Below are positions 1 to 8,780 of a stretch of DNA of 64,000 nucleotides, piece by piece. Origin of the DNA: Bacteroidia bacterium. Its GTDB lineage: Bacteria; Bacteroidota; Bacteroidia; SXHM01. The translations under genes and the position numbers were made by a program. Where the stretch lies: NCBI GenBank assembly GCA_022072225.1, contig JAJVIC010000006.1:261785-325784 (forward strand), read 5' to 3'. The first letter of the stretch is position 1. Each line of letters starts with the position of its first letter. A model generated the notes under the pieces. It did not search any database, was not told where the DNA came from, and worked only from the letters and a program-made list of their open reading frames with translations.

Positions 1-65
1 ATTAGCCAACGATTTCAGGAAAAGAAAAGAAATGCCTTATATCTAGCATGTGCAAAACCCTAACA

Positions 66-590
66 TCAATGCACCTGCCTCCACTCTGCGCTATCCTTAA
101 CCGAGTCCAAATATTTTTCAAACTCTTTTAAGGCTGATGGCGCATTTGAACCATCCATTATATCCTTGCGCTTACCATCCAAAACTACAGCGGTTTTGGT
201 AGCCGGAAAATCAGAAGCAGTTTTAGGGTATTCATCTTTAAAATCAAAATAGTTTATTGCCCGGGCTTTACTTCTTATTTCATCCAACTCAGTTTTTGAA
301 ATTCTCGCTTCGTATTTCCCCAACTTTTCTACAAAACGTTTACCTTCATATACTGCATAGCCCGAATTATAAATACTGAATTTATACATGGGGCATTGTC
401 CGTAGCAGGCGGTGCGCTCCAGGTAAACAAACAGCGAATCCTCAGTAGCGGGAGCAGGCGGAGTTGCAACTGTTTCGGTTTTGGTTTCGGCAGCGGTGTA
501 GTTTTCGGGGTTTGTCTGGCTTGATTGTTTGGGTGTTTTGCAGGCCGCTAAAACAGCACAAAAAGAAAGAGCTACGAGTAATTTTTTCAC
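66..590 (-). CDS. DUF6438 domain lipoprotein
   Basis: A 174-residue predicted lipoprotein of unknown function. The N-terminus is a lipoprotein signal with lipobox LAAC (Cys17), followed by a Ser/Thr/Pro/Glu-rich linker to about residue 48. The rest resembles the DUF6438 family: the stretch TACYGQCPMYKFSIY followed by a small-residue turn and YEG is its hallmark, with two conserved Cys four residues apart. It is expected in the periplasm, anchored to a membrane. The gene stands alone on the minus strand; an inverted repeat (615-668) separates it from the next minus-strand gene upstream. The family call is by motif recognition; no enzymatic role can be read from the sequence. Confidence 0.8.
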   Translation of the reverse strand: MKKLLVALSFCAVLAACKTPKQSSQTNPENYTAAETKTETVATPPAPATEDSLFVYLERTACYGQCPMYKFSIYNSGYAVYEGKRFVEKLGKYEARISKTELDEIRSKARAINYFDFKDEYPKTASDFPATKTAVVLDGKRKDIMDGSNAPSALKEFEKYLDSVKDSAEWRQVH

Positions 591-614
591 GGAATAATTT
601 TTTGCAAAAATATA

Positions 615-668
615 TTAACCACAAAGAACGCAAAGATTTTCTCTGTGTCTTTGTGGCTCTGTGGTTAA
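615..668. repeat. Dispersed CTTTGTGG/ACCACAAAG palindromic element
   Basis: Perfect outer arms TTAACCAC (615-622) and GTGGTTAA (661-668) enclose imperfect inner complementarity (ACAAAGAACGCAAAGA against TCTGTGTCTTTGTGG). The same word family (CTTTGCG/CTCTGCGG/CTCTGTG) recurs at 25822-25848, 41901-41967, 48981-49009, 51811-51859, 53953-53999, 56735-56772 and 62910-62989. It lies between two minus-strand genes and could act as a weak terminator or mRNA end, but it has no clear T-tract. Confidence 0.7.
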
Positions 669-670
669 AA

Positions 671-1258
671 TCATTGAAATGGCCGTTCAAATTTCTGCAA
701 CTTGTTTTTGGTAGCCACATCTTTTAAAAACCGGCCAAGATTAATTTCCAGAGCAAGGCGATGCGAAAGCACATCGCCCACGTTCTCGCCAAAAAACCGT
801 GCATAGCGCAATGTAAACGATTGCCTGAACAGATAAAAACGAAAACCTGCACTCAGGTTTGCTCCGTATTGCCACCTTGTGCCAACAGATTGAAACGTAT
901 AACCACCGCCTGCAAAAACGCCCCACCATTTACGAAAATCATGAGTAGCAAGATGTCCGTAATTGATTTCGCCCATCAGGGGAATATCGCTGAACACAAA
1001 CATACTGCCCAAAACTTTGGTGCGGAAATGTATACCCACAGCAGCAGGCAATGCAAAAGCAACACTGAAATTACTGCGCGGCTGCCAGAGGTTAAACTGC
1101 GGAGTTATTCCCAACCCGTGAACAGGAGAAACTTTCGTTCCTGTTTCCAGCAAATAGGAGGAGTAACCGGTTGAAAATTTAAATCTTTTACCAATCTGGG
1201 CTTGTGAAGTTAAGCTCAGAAAAACACTAAAGAGAATAAATGAGAAAAACGAACGCAT
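671..1258 (-). CDS. Predicted outer-membrane beta-barrel protein
   Basis: A 195-residue protein of unknown function. I start it at the ATG at 1258 because it gives a clean signal peptide (MRSFFSFILFSVFLSLTSQAQ), whereas the longer frame adds 41 residues with no leader character. The mature part has alternating aromatic/hydrophobic strands with Gly-rich turns (RFKFSTGYSSYLLETG, WWGVFAGGGYTFQ, YGANLSAGFRFYLF), as in small eight-stranded outer-membrane barrels. There is no recognisable enzymatic motif. It faces the TonB-dependent receptor gene at 1388 divergently; the 130-bp gap holds the receptor promoter candidate. Confidence 0.65.
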   Translation of the reverse strand: MRSFFSFILFSVFLSLTSQAQIGKRFKFSTGYSSYLLETGTKVSPVHGLGITPQFNLWQPRSNFSVAFALPAAVGIHFRTKVLGSMFVFSDIPLMGEINYGHLATHDFRKWWGVFAGGGYTFQSVGTRWQYGANLSAGFRFYLFRQSFTLRYARFFGENVGDVLSHRLALEINLGRFLKDVATKNKLQKFERPFQ

Positions 1259-1295
1259 TTGTAATCGTTTGGTTATGCCAAAGAAAATTTGGGGA

Positions 1296-1328
1296 TTTGT
1301 TGCAAGAATCAAAATTTTACTACTTTTA
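1296..1328 (+). promoter_or_regulatory. Candidate promoter of the TonB-dependent receptor
   Basis: TTTG at 1296-1299 and TACTTTTA at 1321-1328 (one mismatch to TAnnTTTG), spaced by 21 bp, resemble the Bacteroidota -33/-7 promoter. This would give a leader of about 55 nt before the ATG at 1388. Confidence 0.4.
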
Positions 1329-1387
1329 GCCGCGTCAGAAAAATAACATTTACTTAACCAAACCATAAAATTACCAAACATTTCACT

Positions 1388-4204
1388 ATGAAAAGACTGT
1401 TACAATTTTCATTGTTTTTCATTTTCGCAGGGCTTTTAAGCCTTAGTGTTTCTGCTCAGGAAAAAACAATTACGGGTAAAGTTACCGATAATAAAACAAA
1501 GCAACCGCTAATTGGTGCAAGTGTCGGTATTAAAGGAACAACTACCGGAGCTACAACCGATATTGACGGTAAATTCTCCTTAAAAGTAGATGTTACCAAC
1601 CCTGTTACGTTGCAAATATCGTATGTGGGTTATGATAAAGTTGAAAAGGAAGTTAACAGTTCAACTACCACATTGGATATTGCGTTGAGCGAAGTTATTG
1701 TACAGGGAAAGGAAGTAGTTATCAGCGGTTCGCGTGTAAGTGAAACCATTCAGGAATCATCAGCATCCATCCAGAAAATGAGTGCACTCGAAGTGCGCGA
1801 AATTGCTTCGGGCGATTTTTATCAGGGTCTAAGTACCATGAAAGGGGTTGACATCAGCACCTCCAGTATGGGTTTTCAGGCGCTGAATATGCGTGGTTTT
1901 AACACAACCGCTCCGGTTCGTATGGTACAGTTTGTTGACGGAATGGATAACCAGGCTCCCGGTCTTAACTTCCCGGTGGGTAACATGGTTGGTTTAAATG
2001 ATCTGGATGTACAGAGCGTTGAGGTTATTACCGGAGCTGCATCTGCGTTGTATGGTCCCAACGCTTTTCAGGGTGTGGTAAGTATGACCTCTAAGAATCC
2101 TTACGATTATCAGGGTCTTTCCATTCAGTTGAAAGCAGGAAGCCGCAACATGGCTGACGGTCAGTTGCGTTATGCAAAAGTACTTGACAAAAAAGGCAAG
2201 TTTGCCATTAAAGTTACCGGCTCTTATTTCCGTGCCAACAACTGGGTAGCCGATGATTCAATCGCTAACATTTATGGCGATATTGAAACCGAACAAAACC
2301 TGAGCGCCATTGTAGAGCAACAACAATATAACATGGAGCTTACTCAGGAAGAGCGCGATGACTTTATTGCACTGAACAACTACCTTGGCTTTAACCCAAC
2401 GGCTTACCTTGGTTTGGGTAAACGCACAATTAAAGCTCCGGGGTATTATGAAGAAGACCTGGTTGACCCCGTTGCAAAAAGCATAAAAGCAGGTGCCGAA
2501 TTACATTATAAAATAAAAGACAGCCTTGAACTTTCCTATGCTTATAAAATAGGAAGCGGAACTACTACTTACCAGGGCGCTAATCGTTACAGCATCAATA
2601 ACCTGATGTTTCAGCAACACAAACTGGAACTGAACGGGAAGAACTTTAACATCCGTGCATATACCACTCAGGAAAATGCCGGTGATTCGTATGACATTGT
2701 TTTCTCGGGTATCGGTGTTTCGCGTGCAGGAGTTGCCAACTACATTGGCGAATACTTAGGTGCTTACTTTGATTCACTTAAAGTATTGACCAATGACTTT
2801 GATGAGGAAGCAAAAGTATGGATGGTAGAACAGGCAAGCAGCTACGCAGAATCGGTTGCTGATTCATTGGCGTGGCCGGCAGTAGGCAGCTTTGAATTCG
2901 ACTCGCTGCTGAACGATGTAAAAGGAAATGCCGACCTGCAGAAAGGTTCAAAATTCACCGACAAATCTTCCTTACAACATATTGAAGCGCAGTACAACTT
3001 TGACATGATTAACTTTATGGACATGCAGGCGGGTGCATCTTTCCGCAGGTACGACCCGCAAAGCTTCGGAAGTATTTTCAGCGACACATTGGTAAATCCC
3101 GGTGATACACTTGCTAATGGCAGTGCAGACCTGGATGCTGACTTTGTTGACCTCAGCATTGTTGAATACGGTGGATTTGTGCAGTTGAGCAAAAAGGTTT
3201 TGAAAAACAAACTCAATATCAGCGCATCATTCAGAGCAGATAAAAACCAAAATTTCAAGCCGCAATTCTCACCGCGCTTTTCGCTTGTATTCACCCACAA
3301 AAACAGCGCATTCCGTTTAAGTGCGCAACAAGCCTTCAGGATACCAACCTTGCAGAATCAGTTTATTCTGTTGGATTTAGGCCCGCTTACACTTGCCGGC
3401 AATCTGAACGGATGGGACAACCTTTACACGCTTAACTCGGTTCAGGATTTCAGAGCTATGTACGATTCAACCGATGCCAACGGAAATTACATCGGAACAA
3501 TTGACCCTACCTTGCTGAAAACCATTTCACTTCCTGCTTTAAAACCTGAACAGGTGCAAACCATAGAAATAGGTTACCGCGGTTCCATTGGCGGAAAACT
3601 GTACTTAGACATCAACGCTTATTACAGTGTATATAAAAACTTCATTGGCGATATCCGTGTAGTACGCCCCGAAGGGTCGGCTGTTGCAGGCGAAGAAAGC
3701 GGTGAAGATGCTATTCTTACCACTTCGCCCGATAACCCTACCTATACCGTTTACCAGTTGCCGATGAATGCTACTCAAGATGTAGCAAGCTACGGAGGAA
3801 CGGTTGGACTGGCTTATTACTTCAGCAACAAATATTCGGCTACTGCCAACTATACCTATGCTGATTTAAATACCGATAACCTGAGCGATGATATTATTCC
3901 GGGTTTCAACACACCTAACCACAAAATAAACGTAGGTGTTAAAGGCCGTAAGGTTTGGAAAAACTTAGGCTTTGCAGCCAACTTCCAGTGGATTGATAAT
4001 TATGAGTGGCAAAGTACGTTTGGTATAGGTCCGGTTAATTCTTACCGTGTGCTGGATGCGCAGTTGAGCTACGAATTTCCTGCTTACTATTCAACTATTC
4101 GTGCCGGAGCTTCCAACCTGTTGAACGAACAACGCAGAGAGGTTTATGGCGGACCAAGAATTGGACGCATGTTCTACGTATCCTGGTTGTTTGAGATTAA
4201 GTAA
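1388..4204 (+). CDS. TonB-dependent receptor with carboxypeptidase-regulatory-like domain
   Basis: A 938-residue outer-membrane TonB-dependent receptor. It has a signal peptide (cleavage after SVSAQ), a carboxypeptidase-regulatory-like domain (about 28-110; ITGKVTDNKTKQPLIGASV), a plug domain (about 120-235; includes MRGFNTTAPVRMVQFVDGMD and VEVITGAASALYGPNAFQG) and a long beta-barrel ending in the aromatic-rich strand FYVSWLFEIK typical of barrel C-termini. No SusD partner gene follows, so it is more like the stand-alone receptors for small ligands than a SusCD polysaccharide system; the substrate cannot be told. A strong hairpin with A/T flanks follows the stop codon. Confidence 0.92.
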   Translation: MKRLLQFSLFFIFAGLLSLSVSAQEKTITGKVTDNKTKQPLIGASVGIKGTTTGATTDIDGKFSLKVDVTNPVTLQISYVGYDKVEKEVNSSTTTLDIALSEVIVQGKEVVISGSRVSETIQESSASIQKMSALEVREIASGDFYQGLSTMKGVDISTSSMGFQALNMRGFNTTAPVRMVQFVDGMDNQAPGLNFPVGNMVGLNDLDVQSVEVITGAASALYGPNAFQGVVSMTSKNPYDYQGLSIQLKAGSRNMADGQLRYAKVLDKKGKFAIKVTGSYFRANNWVADDSIANIYGDIETEQNLSAIVEQQQYNMELTQEERDDFIALNNYLGFNPTAYLGLGKRTIKAPGYYEEDLVDPVAKSIKAGAELHYKIKDSLELSYAYKIGSGTTTYQGANRYSINNLMFQQHKLELNGKNFNIRAYTTQENAGDSYDIVFSGIGVSRAGVANYIGEYLGAYFDSLKVLTNDFDEEAKVWMVEQASSYAESVADSLAWPAVGSFEFDSLLNDVKGNADLQKGSKFTDKSSLQHIEAQYNFDMINFMDMQAGASFRRYDPQSFGSIFSDTLVNPGDTLANGSADLDADFVDLSIVEYGGFVQLSKKVLKNKLNISASFRADKNQNFKPQFSPRFSLVFTHKNSAFRLSAQQAFRIPTLQNQFILLDLGPLTLAGNLNGWDNLYTLNSVQDFRAMYDSTDANGNYIGTIDPTLLKTISLPALKPEQVQTIEIGYRGSIGGKLYLDINAYYSVYKNFIGDIRVVRPEGSAVAGEESGEDAILTTSPDNPTYTVYQLPMNATQDVASYGGTVGLAYYFSNKYSATANYTYADLNTDNLSDDIIPGFNTPNHKINVGVKGRKVWKNLGFAANFQWIDNYEWQSTFGIGPVNSYRVLDAQLSYEFPAYYSTIRAGASNLLNEQRREVYGGPRIGRMFYVSWLFEIK

Positions 4205-4243
4205 CCACCCCTAACCCCCTCCTTGAAAAAAGGATGGGGAAAC

Positions 4244-4278
4244 AAAAAGTCCCCTGGCCTATGGCGAGGGGACTTTTT
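4244..4278 (+). terminator. Intrinsic terminator hairpin after the TonB receptor
   Basis: Perfect 11-bp inverted repeat AAAAAGTCCCC (4244-4254) / GGGGACTTTTT (4268-4278) with a 13-nt loop and a T-run. It sits 40 bp after the receptor stop and just before the -7 box of the next gene. Confidence 0.85.
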
Positions 4279-4282
4279 GTTT

Positions 4283-4290
4283 TATATTTG
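4283..4290 (+). promoter_or_regulatory. -7 promoter box (TATATTTG)
   Basis: Perfect match to the Bacteroidota TAnnTTTG box ending only 7 nt before the ATG at 4298, implying a nearly leaderless transcript. A -33 TTTG is not obvious because the upstream bases are the terminator stem. Confidence 0.5.
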
Positions 4291-4297
4291 CCCCGCA

Positions 4298-4567
4298 ATG
4301 AAATTCTCCTACAAACTACTTTTCACCCTGATTATAGCAGCATTTATAATGATGGCTTTGCCTGAGGCGGCCGATGCGCAGTGTGCCATGTGTAAAGCAG
4401 TTGCCGAATCAAATCAGAATGCAAAAGGTGAGCAACACTTTGGTGCTAATCTTAACAATGCCATTCTCTACCTGATGGCTGTGCCTTATGTGGTACTTAC
4501 CTTTCTGGCGTTTCTCTTTTTCAAGAAAGAGATTATGGCTAAGGTGGGAAAGGTTTTTAATTTCTAA
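4298..4567 (+). CDS. Small two-TM membrane protein with CxxC motif
   Basis: An 89-residue protein of unknown function. I chose the ATG at 4298 since the longer frame would start inside the terminator and lacks leader character, and a -7 box precedes this ATG. It has an N-terminal hydrophobic segment (signal peptide or TM, about 5-28), a CAMC motif right after the expected cleavage or membrane exit, a short polar region and a second TM (about 52-75; YLMAVPYVVLTFLAFLFF) followed by a basic tail. The CxxC may be a redox or metal site on the periplasmic side, which is inference. It is flanked by unrelated genes and has its own terminator-promoter boundary. Confidence 0.7.
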   Translation: MKFSYKLLFTLIIAAFIMMALPEAADAQCAMCKAVAESNQNAKGEQHFGANLNNAILYLMAVPYVVLTFLAFLFFKKEIMAKVGKVFNF

Positions 4568-4641
4568 AAAGGGGGTTCAGTACTTTATTTTCTGTCTGAA
4601 GCATCGGGGCCTTTTGTTCTGTATTCGTTTTCATTTTCTTT

Positions 4642-4649
4642 TACTTTTG
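4642..4649 (+). promoter_or_regulatory. -7 promoter box of pgk (TACTTTTG)
   Basis: Perfect TAnnTTTG match ending 5 nt before the pgk ATG at 4655. A TTTG at 4613-4616 is 25 bp upstream, longer than the usual spacer, so the -33 element is uncertain. Confidence 0.5.
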
Positions 4650-4654
4650 CGCTC

Positions 4655-5848
4655 ATGAAAAACATTGACACCTACAATTTCGCAGGCAAAAAAGCCCTGA
4701 TACGCGTTGACTTTAATGTGCCGCTTGACAAAGAAGATTTTCACATAACAGACGACACCCGCATACGTGCAGCCATACCTACTATAAAGAAAGTGTTGGC
4801 GGGTGGGGGTTCGGTTATTCTGATGTCGCATTTGGGAAGACCAAAGGAAGGACCTGCCAACAAATACTCACTGAAACATTTGGTTGCGCACCTTGGCAAC
4901 TTGCTTAACACAACGGTAAAGTTTGCTGAAGATTGCATTGGCGAAAAGGCTACCTCGGCTGCTGCTGGTTTAAAGCCCGGTGAGGTTCTGTTATTGGAAA
5001 ACCTGCGCTTTCATAAACAGGAGGAAGCAGGTACAGAGGAGTTTGCAAAGCAGTTGGCCTCATTGGGCGATGTGTATATCAACGATGCCTTTGGCACAGC
5101 ACACCGCGCTCATGCCAGCACCACTATTGTAGCACATTTCTTTCCCGAAGAAAAAATGTTTGGCTATGTAATGAGCGGTGAGCTGAACAGCATTGATAAA
5201 GTTCTGAAAAATGCCGAGCGCCCCTTCACGGCCATTATGGGCGGTGCCAAGGTTTCGGGTAAAATATCCATCATCACCAATTTAATGAATAAGGTAGATA
5301 ACATTATTATAGGTGGAGGAATGAGCTATACCTTTTTTAAGGCAATGGGCAAACAGGTGGGTAATTCATTGGTAGAAGACGATCGCCTGCAAACTGCTCT
5401 GGATATTTTAAAGACTGCCAAAGAAAAAGGCGTTCAGATTTATCTTCCCAGCGATAGTATTTGCGGTGGTAAGTTTGACAATGCAGCCCAGACGGTTCAC
5501 TGCCTTTCGTTTGAAATACCGGATGGCTATATGGGATTAGATATTGGTCCGCAGGCGGCTGAGGAATATGCCTCGGTTATTGAAAACTCAAAAACCATTT
5601 TGTGGAACGGGCCTATGGGTGTGTTTGAAATGCCAACCTTTGAAAGTGGTACCAAACAAGTAGCATTGGCAGTTGCCGCTGCTACTGCCAAAGGCGCTTA
5701 CTCCTTAGTAGGTGGTGGCGACTCGGTGGCGGCCGTAAACCAATTTAACCTTGCCGATAAGGTTAGCTATGTATCAACAGGCGGTGGCGCACTATTGGAG
5801 TACATGGAAGGCATTGACTTGCCGGGAGTGAAAGCGGTAAGAGGCTAA
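4655..5848 (+). CDS. pgk: Phosphoglycerate kinase
   Basis: A 397-residue cytoplasmic glycolytic enzyme that transfers the acyl phosphate of 1,3-bisphosphoglycerate to ADP. Length and motifs are canonical: N-terminal [10 protein letters not shown] substrate-binding stretch, [30 protein letters not shown], then the nucleotide-binding half with [19 protein letters not shown] and the C-terminal VGGGDSVAA and STGGGALLE loops. It has no operon partner. Its stop overlaps the stop of the convergent gene at 5845 by 4 bp, and no intergenic terminator fits between them. Confidence 0.98.
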   Translation: MKNIDTYNFAGKKALIRVDFNVPLDKEDFHITDDTRIRAAIPTIKKVLAGGGSVILMSHLGRPKEGPANKYSLKHLVAHLGNLLNTTVKFAEDCIGEKATSAAAGLKPGEVLLLENLRFHKQEEAGTEEFAKQLASLGDVYINDAFGTAHRAHASTTIVAHFFPEEKMFGYVMSGELNSIDKVLKNAERPFTAIMGGAKVSGKISIITNLMNKVDNIIIGGGMSYTFFKAMGKQVGNSLVEDDRLQTALDILKTAKEKGVQIYLPSDSICGGKFDNAAQTVHCLSFEIPDGYMGLDIGPQAAEEYASVIENSKTILWNGPMGVFEMPTFESGTKQVALAVAAATAKGAYSLVGGGDSVAAVNQFNLADKVSYVSTGGGALLEYMEGIDLPGVKAVRG

Positions 5849-6840
5849 TCTTTAACGCAACGACAAGATAATCCTTTTGCTTTTTGGCTGTAGTAACCTA
5901 CATAAAGCAATGAATCGTTTGTGCTTAGTGAAAAATTTACAGCTTTTGCCGAATCAATTGGAGAAGAGGACCAAAATGAAGCATTATAGCCAATATTACC
6001 TCCAAATATTCCGTCATAACCACGACTACCCCCCGGTAACGCAGAGAAGCCGGATGAATTGGTAGCTCCAAGGTTGGGCGCATCCCAAAGTGTGCCTGTC
6101 GATTTCATTTTGCCGCCTGCTTCATCAACTCCGCCTAAAAAATTTGATAATTGAAAAATTTCATTTTCATCAGGAATATGCCATCCATCAGGACATATTC
6201 CCCGAGAATCGTTTACTGCAAACCAGTTGTAGAGTTTACCATAAACATTATTGTTATTAGCATCCTCATCATAATAACACCACGCAGGCGTTTGCGTGTA
6301 ACTTGTATAGATATCAGCCCATGATGTTTGATTTTCTGTTTCGGGTATTACGGAACCATCCCGGAAATGGGCTGTTTTCAGGTTTTCTTTCATCCAGCAT
6401 TGGTCACCAATCTGAACAATATTGTATGTATTGCCATCTATATCGGTAATGGTGCTGGTTCCTCCGCAACCTCCTCCTGTAGATTCAGGATTTACGGTGA
6501 TATAATTAGATTCGGTATGTTCCTCTTGATATGTTTCGTCAGCACATTTATAAGAATAAGTTAATGATACACTATACACCCCAGGTGTATTGTAAACAAC
6601 TGAGGGATTATGGGATAAATTATCGCTTAAATTTTCCCCTCCCTGAAAACTCCATCCTATTAAATATCCATTTCCTTGAATAGACATGTCGGTAAATTGA
6701 ATCGTATCTCCAACCGTTACTACAGTTCTGTCGGCTACAAAACTCACTTCAGGTTTATTATTCCCGCAACACGATTCTAAAAGCAAAAATCCAATGAGCA
6801 GAAATGCCGATAATGCTAATCCTTTCATAGAGTGTTTCAT
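5845..6840 (-). CDS. PKD/FISUMP-domain lipoprotein
   Basis: A 331-residue predicted lipoprotein. Lipobox LESC (Cys24) follows a hydrophobic leader. A PKD-like Ig fold (about 33-117; [20 protein letters not shown]) precedes a Fibrobacter succinogenes major paralogous (FISUMP, TIGR02145) domain from about 125 to the end, recognised by [50 protein letters not shown] and the closing [15 protein letters not shown] proteins are surface or periplasmic with no defined activity, often several per Bacteroidota genome. It has a good promoter upstream on the minus strand and is convergent with pgk. Confidence 0.9.
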   Translation of the reverse strand: MKHSMKGLALSAFLLIGFLLLESCCGNNKPEVSFVADRTVVTVGDTIQFTDMSIQGNGYLIGWSFQGGENLSDNLSHNPSVVYNTPGVYSVSLTYSYKCADETYQEEHTESNYITVNPESTGGGCGGTSTITDIDGNTYNIVQIGDQCWMKENLKTAHFRDGSVIPETENQTSWADIYTSYTQTPAWCYYDEDANNNNVYGKLYNWFAVNDSRGICPDGWHIPDENEIFQLSNFLGGVDEAGGKMKSTGTLWDAPNLGATNSSGFSALPGGSRGYDGIFGGNIGYNASFWSSSPIDSAKAVNFSLSTNDSLLYVGYYSQKAKGLSCRCVKD

Positions 6841-6884
6841 TTTATAAAAGTTAATGGTTTATAAAAAGAAATGTGTAGTGATAA

Positions 6885-6914
6885 CAAAAATAGAAAAATT
6901 GAAAGTCTCGCAAT
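6885..6914 (-). promoter_or_regulatory. Promoter of the FISUMP lipoprotein gene
   Basis: On the minus strand: -33-like ATTG (6911-6914), 18-bp spacer, perfect -7 box TATTTTTG (6885-6892). Leader of roughly 40 nt to the ATG at 6840. Confidence 0.55.
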
Positions 6915-6948
6915 TTATTTTTAATTGCTGATGTCATGTCTTGCTAAA

Positions 6949-8664
6949 TTATTGTTTTATCAACTTAAATATTTGGTTCTCTGTTTTCATAAAATACAAA
7001 CCACTACCGGTTTGGCTGAGGTCAATAGTGGATTGCTGATTTTCTAAAGTTCCGCTTACAATTATTCTTCCGGCAATATCACTTACGGTATAGTCAAGCA
7101 GCAAACCTGCATTTGTGTTAACAGTAAAAATTCCGGTTGACGGGTTAGGGTGAACAAGCAATGACGAGGTGTTGTTTTCGTGAATACCGACCGGTCCCTC
7201 TGTATATTTTGCAATAAACACATCCTGCCCGAATGAAACCGGGGTGTAAAGCATGGCCCTTCCCGTGCCCGGATCAAAATCGGTGCTGTCAGTAAAAACA
7301 CCGTTTACTATAACGTTTCCATTATTATCAGATGTAACACCAACGGCATAATCGGTGGCATAAATATTACCTATGCCCACTGCCGAAAGGTAAGCTCCGT
7401 TGTTATCATATCTTGCAAAGAATATATCCTGATCACCGGTTGAGGTAAGATTTGCAGTTCCGTTTCCGGGATCAAAATCGGTAGTGGCAGCAAATCCGCC
7501 CGAAAGTATAATATCAGAATTGTTAACCAGCAGAATTCTTAGAGTATTGTAATCATCAGATTGAAAATTGTGGGCCCACAAATAATCTCCGTTTGAATTG
7601 TATTTTGCAAAAAACATATCACCCGACCATGCGGCAGTCAGGTTTGCAGTTCCGCTTCCGGGATCAAAATCAGTTGTTTGTCCAAAGATGCCGCAGAGGT
7701 AAACATTGTCGTTATTATCCGCATCAATTCCGGTGGCTTTATCTAAACCACCTTGTATGCTTGAGCCTCCCATGCCTTTTGCAAATACATAATTTCCATT
7801 GGTATCATAACGCGCAAAAAATATATCACCGGCACCAGCAGCAGTGATATTTGCAGTTCCGTTTCCGGGGTCAAAATCAACCGGATTACCTGAAAACCCG
7901 ACAAAAGATCCGGCAATAAATACATTACCTGATGCGTTGGCTGCAATGCAAATCTGTGAAGTTGAGGTGGGTATTTGTTTCACCCATGTAAAATTTCCTG
8001 AGGCATCGTATTTTGCAAAAAATAAATTGCTTGCTGTTGGTCCTCCGCCAATCACAGTAAGGCTTGTGGTTCCGTTTCCGGGATCAAAATCAACTACCTG
8101 TTCAAAATAACCGGCTAAATAAATATTACCTTGCGCGTCAACTGCCACATCACTTATCTGTTCAAGCCCAATCCCTCCAAATCCTTTTGCCCAAATATAA
8201 TTACCATCCGTTGAATACTTGGCGATGAAGGCATCTTCTGAACCAGAGAAACTCAGGTTAGCTGTTCCGTTTCCGGGATCAAAATCAGTGGAATTGCCAT
8301 AGTAGCCGGAAATAATCACATTGCCGGAAGCATCAAGTGTCATTGCAAAACACATATCCGTCATATCACTGCCTATGCTTTTTGCCCATAAATAATTTCC
8401 GGCAGCATCATACTTAGCAAAATAAATATCATAACTACCCACAGGTGTAAGATTTGCTGTTCCGGCTCCGGGATCAAAATCAACTTCTTGAGAAAAATAG
8501 CCTGCAATAAAAACATTGCCTGCATTGTCAGCAGCAACACCGGAGGGGTTTATTCCAAAACCGCTATCGCTGCTTATGTTTTTAGCCCACTGATAGTCTT
8601 GTGCGTAAATAAGCGAAACATTTATGACAGAAATAATCAACGGGAAAAGATGTCTTTTTTTCAT
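6949..8664 (-). CDS. T9SS-secreted beta-propeller-like repeat protein (DFDPG repeats)
   Basis: A 571-residue exported protein. The signal peptide ends in ISVINVSLIYAQ. Residues about 25-480 are seven imperfect repeats of about 55-65 residues, each with a DFDPGxGTA motif, an IFFAKYDxxGNY strand and a GNVxxxG strand; the pattern resembles SBBP/NHL-type propeller blades, and the DFDPG acidic loop could bind calcium (inference). The C-terminal 75 residues are a T9SS type A sorting domain (HPNPSTGIFTV, DIAGRIIVSGTL, SGLYFMKT, ending KLIKQ). The protein should be delivered to the cell surface or released. It is divergent from a second propeller-type T9SS cargo at 8781. Confidence 0.88.
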   Translation of the reverse strand: MKKRHLFPLIISVINVSLIYAQDYQWAKNISSDSGFGINPSGVAADNAGNVFIAGYFSQEVDFDPGAGTANLTPVGSYDIYFAKYDAAGNYLWAKSIGSDMTDMCFAMTLDASGNVIISGYYGNSTDFDPGNGTANLSFSGSEDAFIAKYSTDGNYIWAKGFGGIGLEQISDVAVDAQGNIYLAGYFEQVVDFDPGNGTTSLTVIGGGPTASNLFFAKYDASGNFTWVKQIPTSTSQICIAANASGNVFIAGSFVGFSGNPVDFDPGNGTANITAAGAGDIFFARYDTNGNYVFAKGMGGSSIQGGLDKATGIDADNNDNVYLCGIFGQTTDFDPGSGTANLTAAWSGDMFFAKYNSNGDYLWAHNFQSDDYNTLRILLVNNSDIILSGGFAATTDFDPGNGTANLTSTGDQDIFFARYDNNGAYLSAVGIGNIYATDYAVGVTSDNNGNVIVNGVFTDSTDFDPGTGRAMLYTPVSFGQDVFIAKYTEGPVGIHENNTSSLLVHPNPSTGIFTVNTNAGLLLDYTVSDIAGRIIVSGTLENQQSTIDLSQTGSGLYFMKTENQIFKLIKQ

Positions 8665-8699
8665 AGCAATCTTTTTAAATGGGTGCTTGGTTTGTAATT

Positions 8700-8707
8700 C
8701 AAATGTA
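8700..8707 (-). promoter_or_regulatory. -7 promoter box (TACATTTG) for the DFDPG-repeat gene
   Basis: Perfect TAnnTTTG on the minus strand, 35 nt before the ATG at 8664. No convincing TTTG -33 element is at the standard spacing. Confidence 0.45.
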
Positions 8708-8780
8708 AAACTATTTTAAACATTCCTTTTTCTTTTTGGGAAATAATTACTTTTACAATTAAAACTACAATACTTTTAAA

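Noticed and set aside
1-65. End of a gene at the window start
   Set aside because: No open frame with protein-like composition reaches the edge; I see nothing in these bases.
761-1174. 137-codon plus-strand frame
   Set aside because: Shadow of the outer-membrane protein gene on the minus strand; the composition (Cys/Lys/Thr-rich) is not protein-like and the minus frame has a leader and barrel strands.
2842-3300. 152-codon minus-strand frame
   Set aside because: Lies wholly inside the TonB-dependent receptor, which has full domain support.
4217-4243. Further gene-specific regulatory element after the TonB receptor
   Set aside because: CCCCTCCTTGAAAAAAGG-type sequence is a common low-complexity intergenic string in such genomes; only the perfect hairpin at 4244-4278 was kept.
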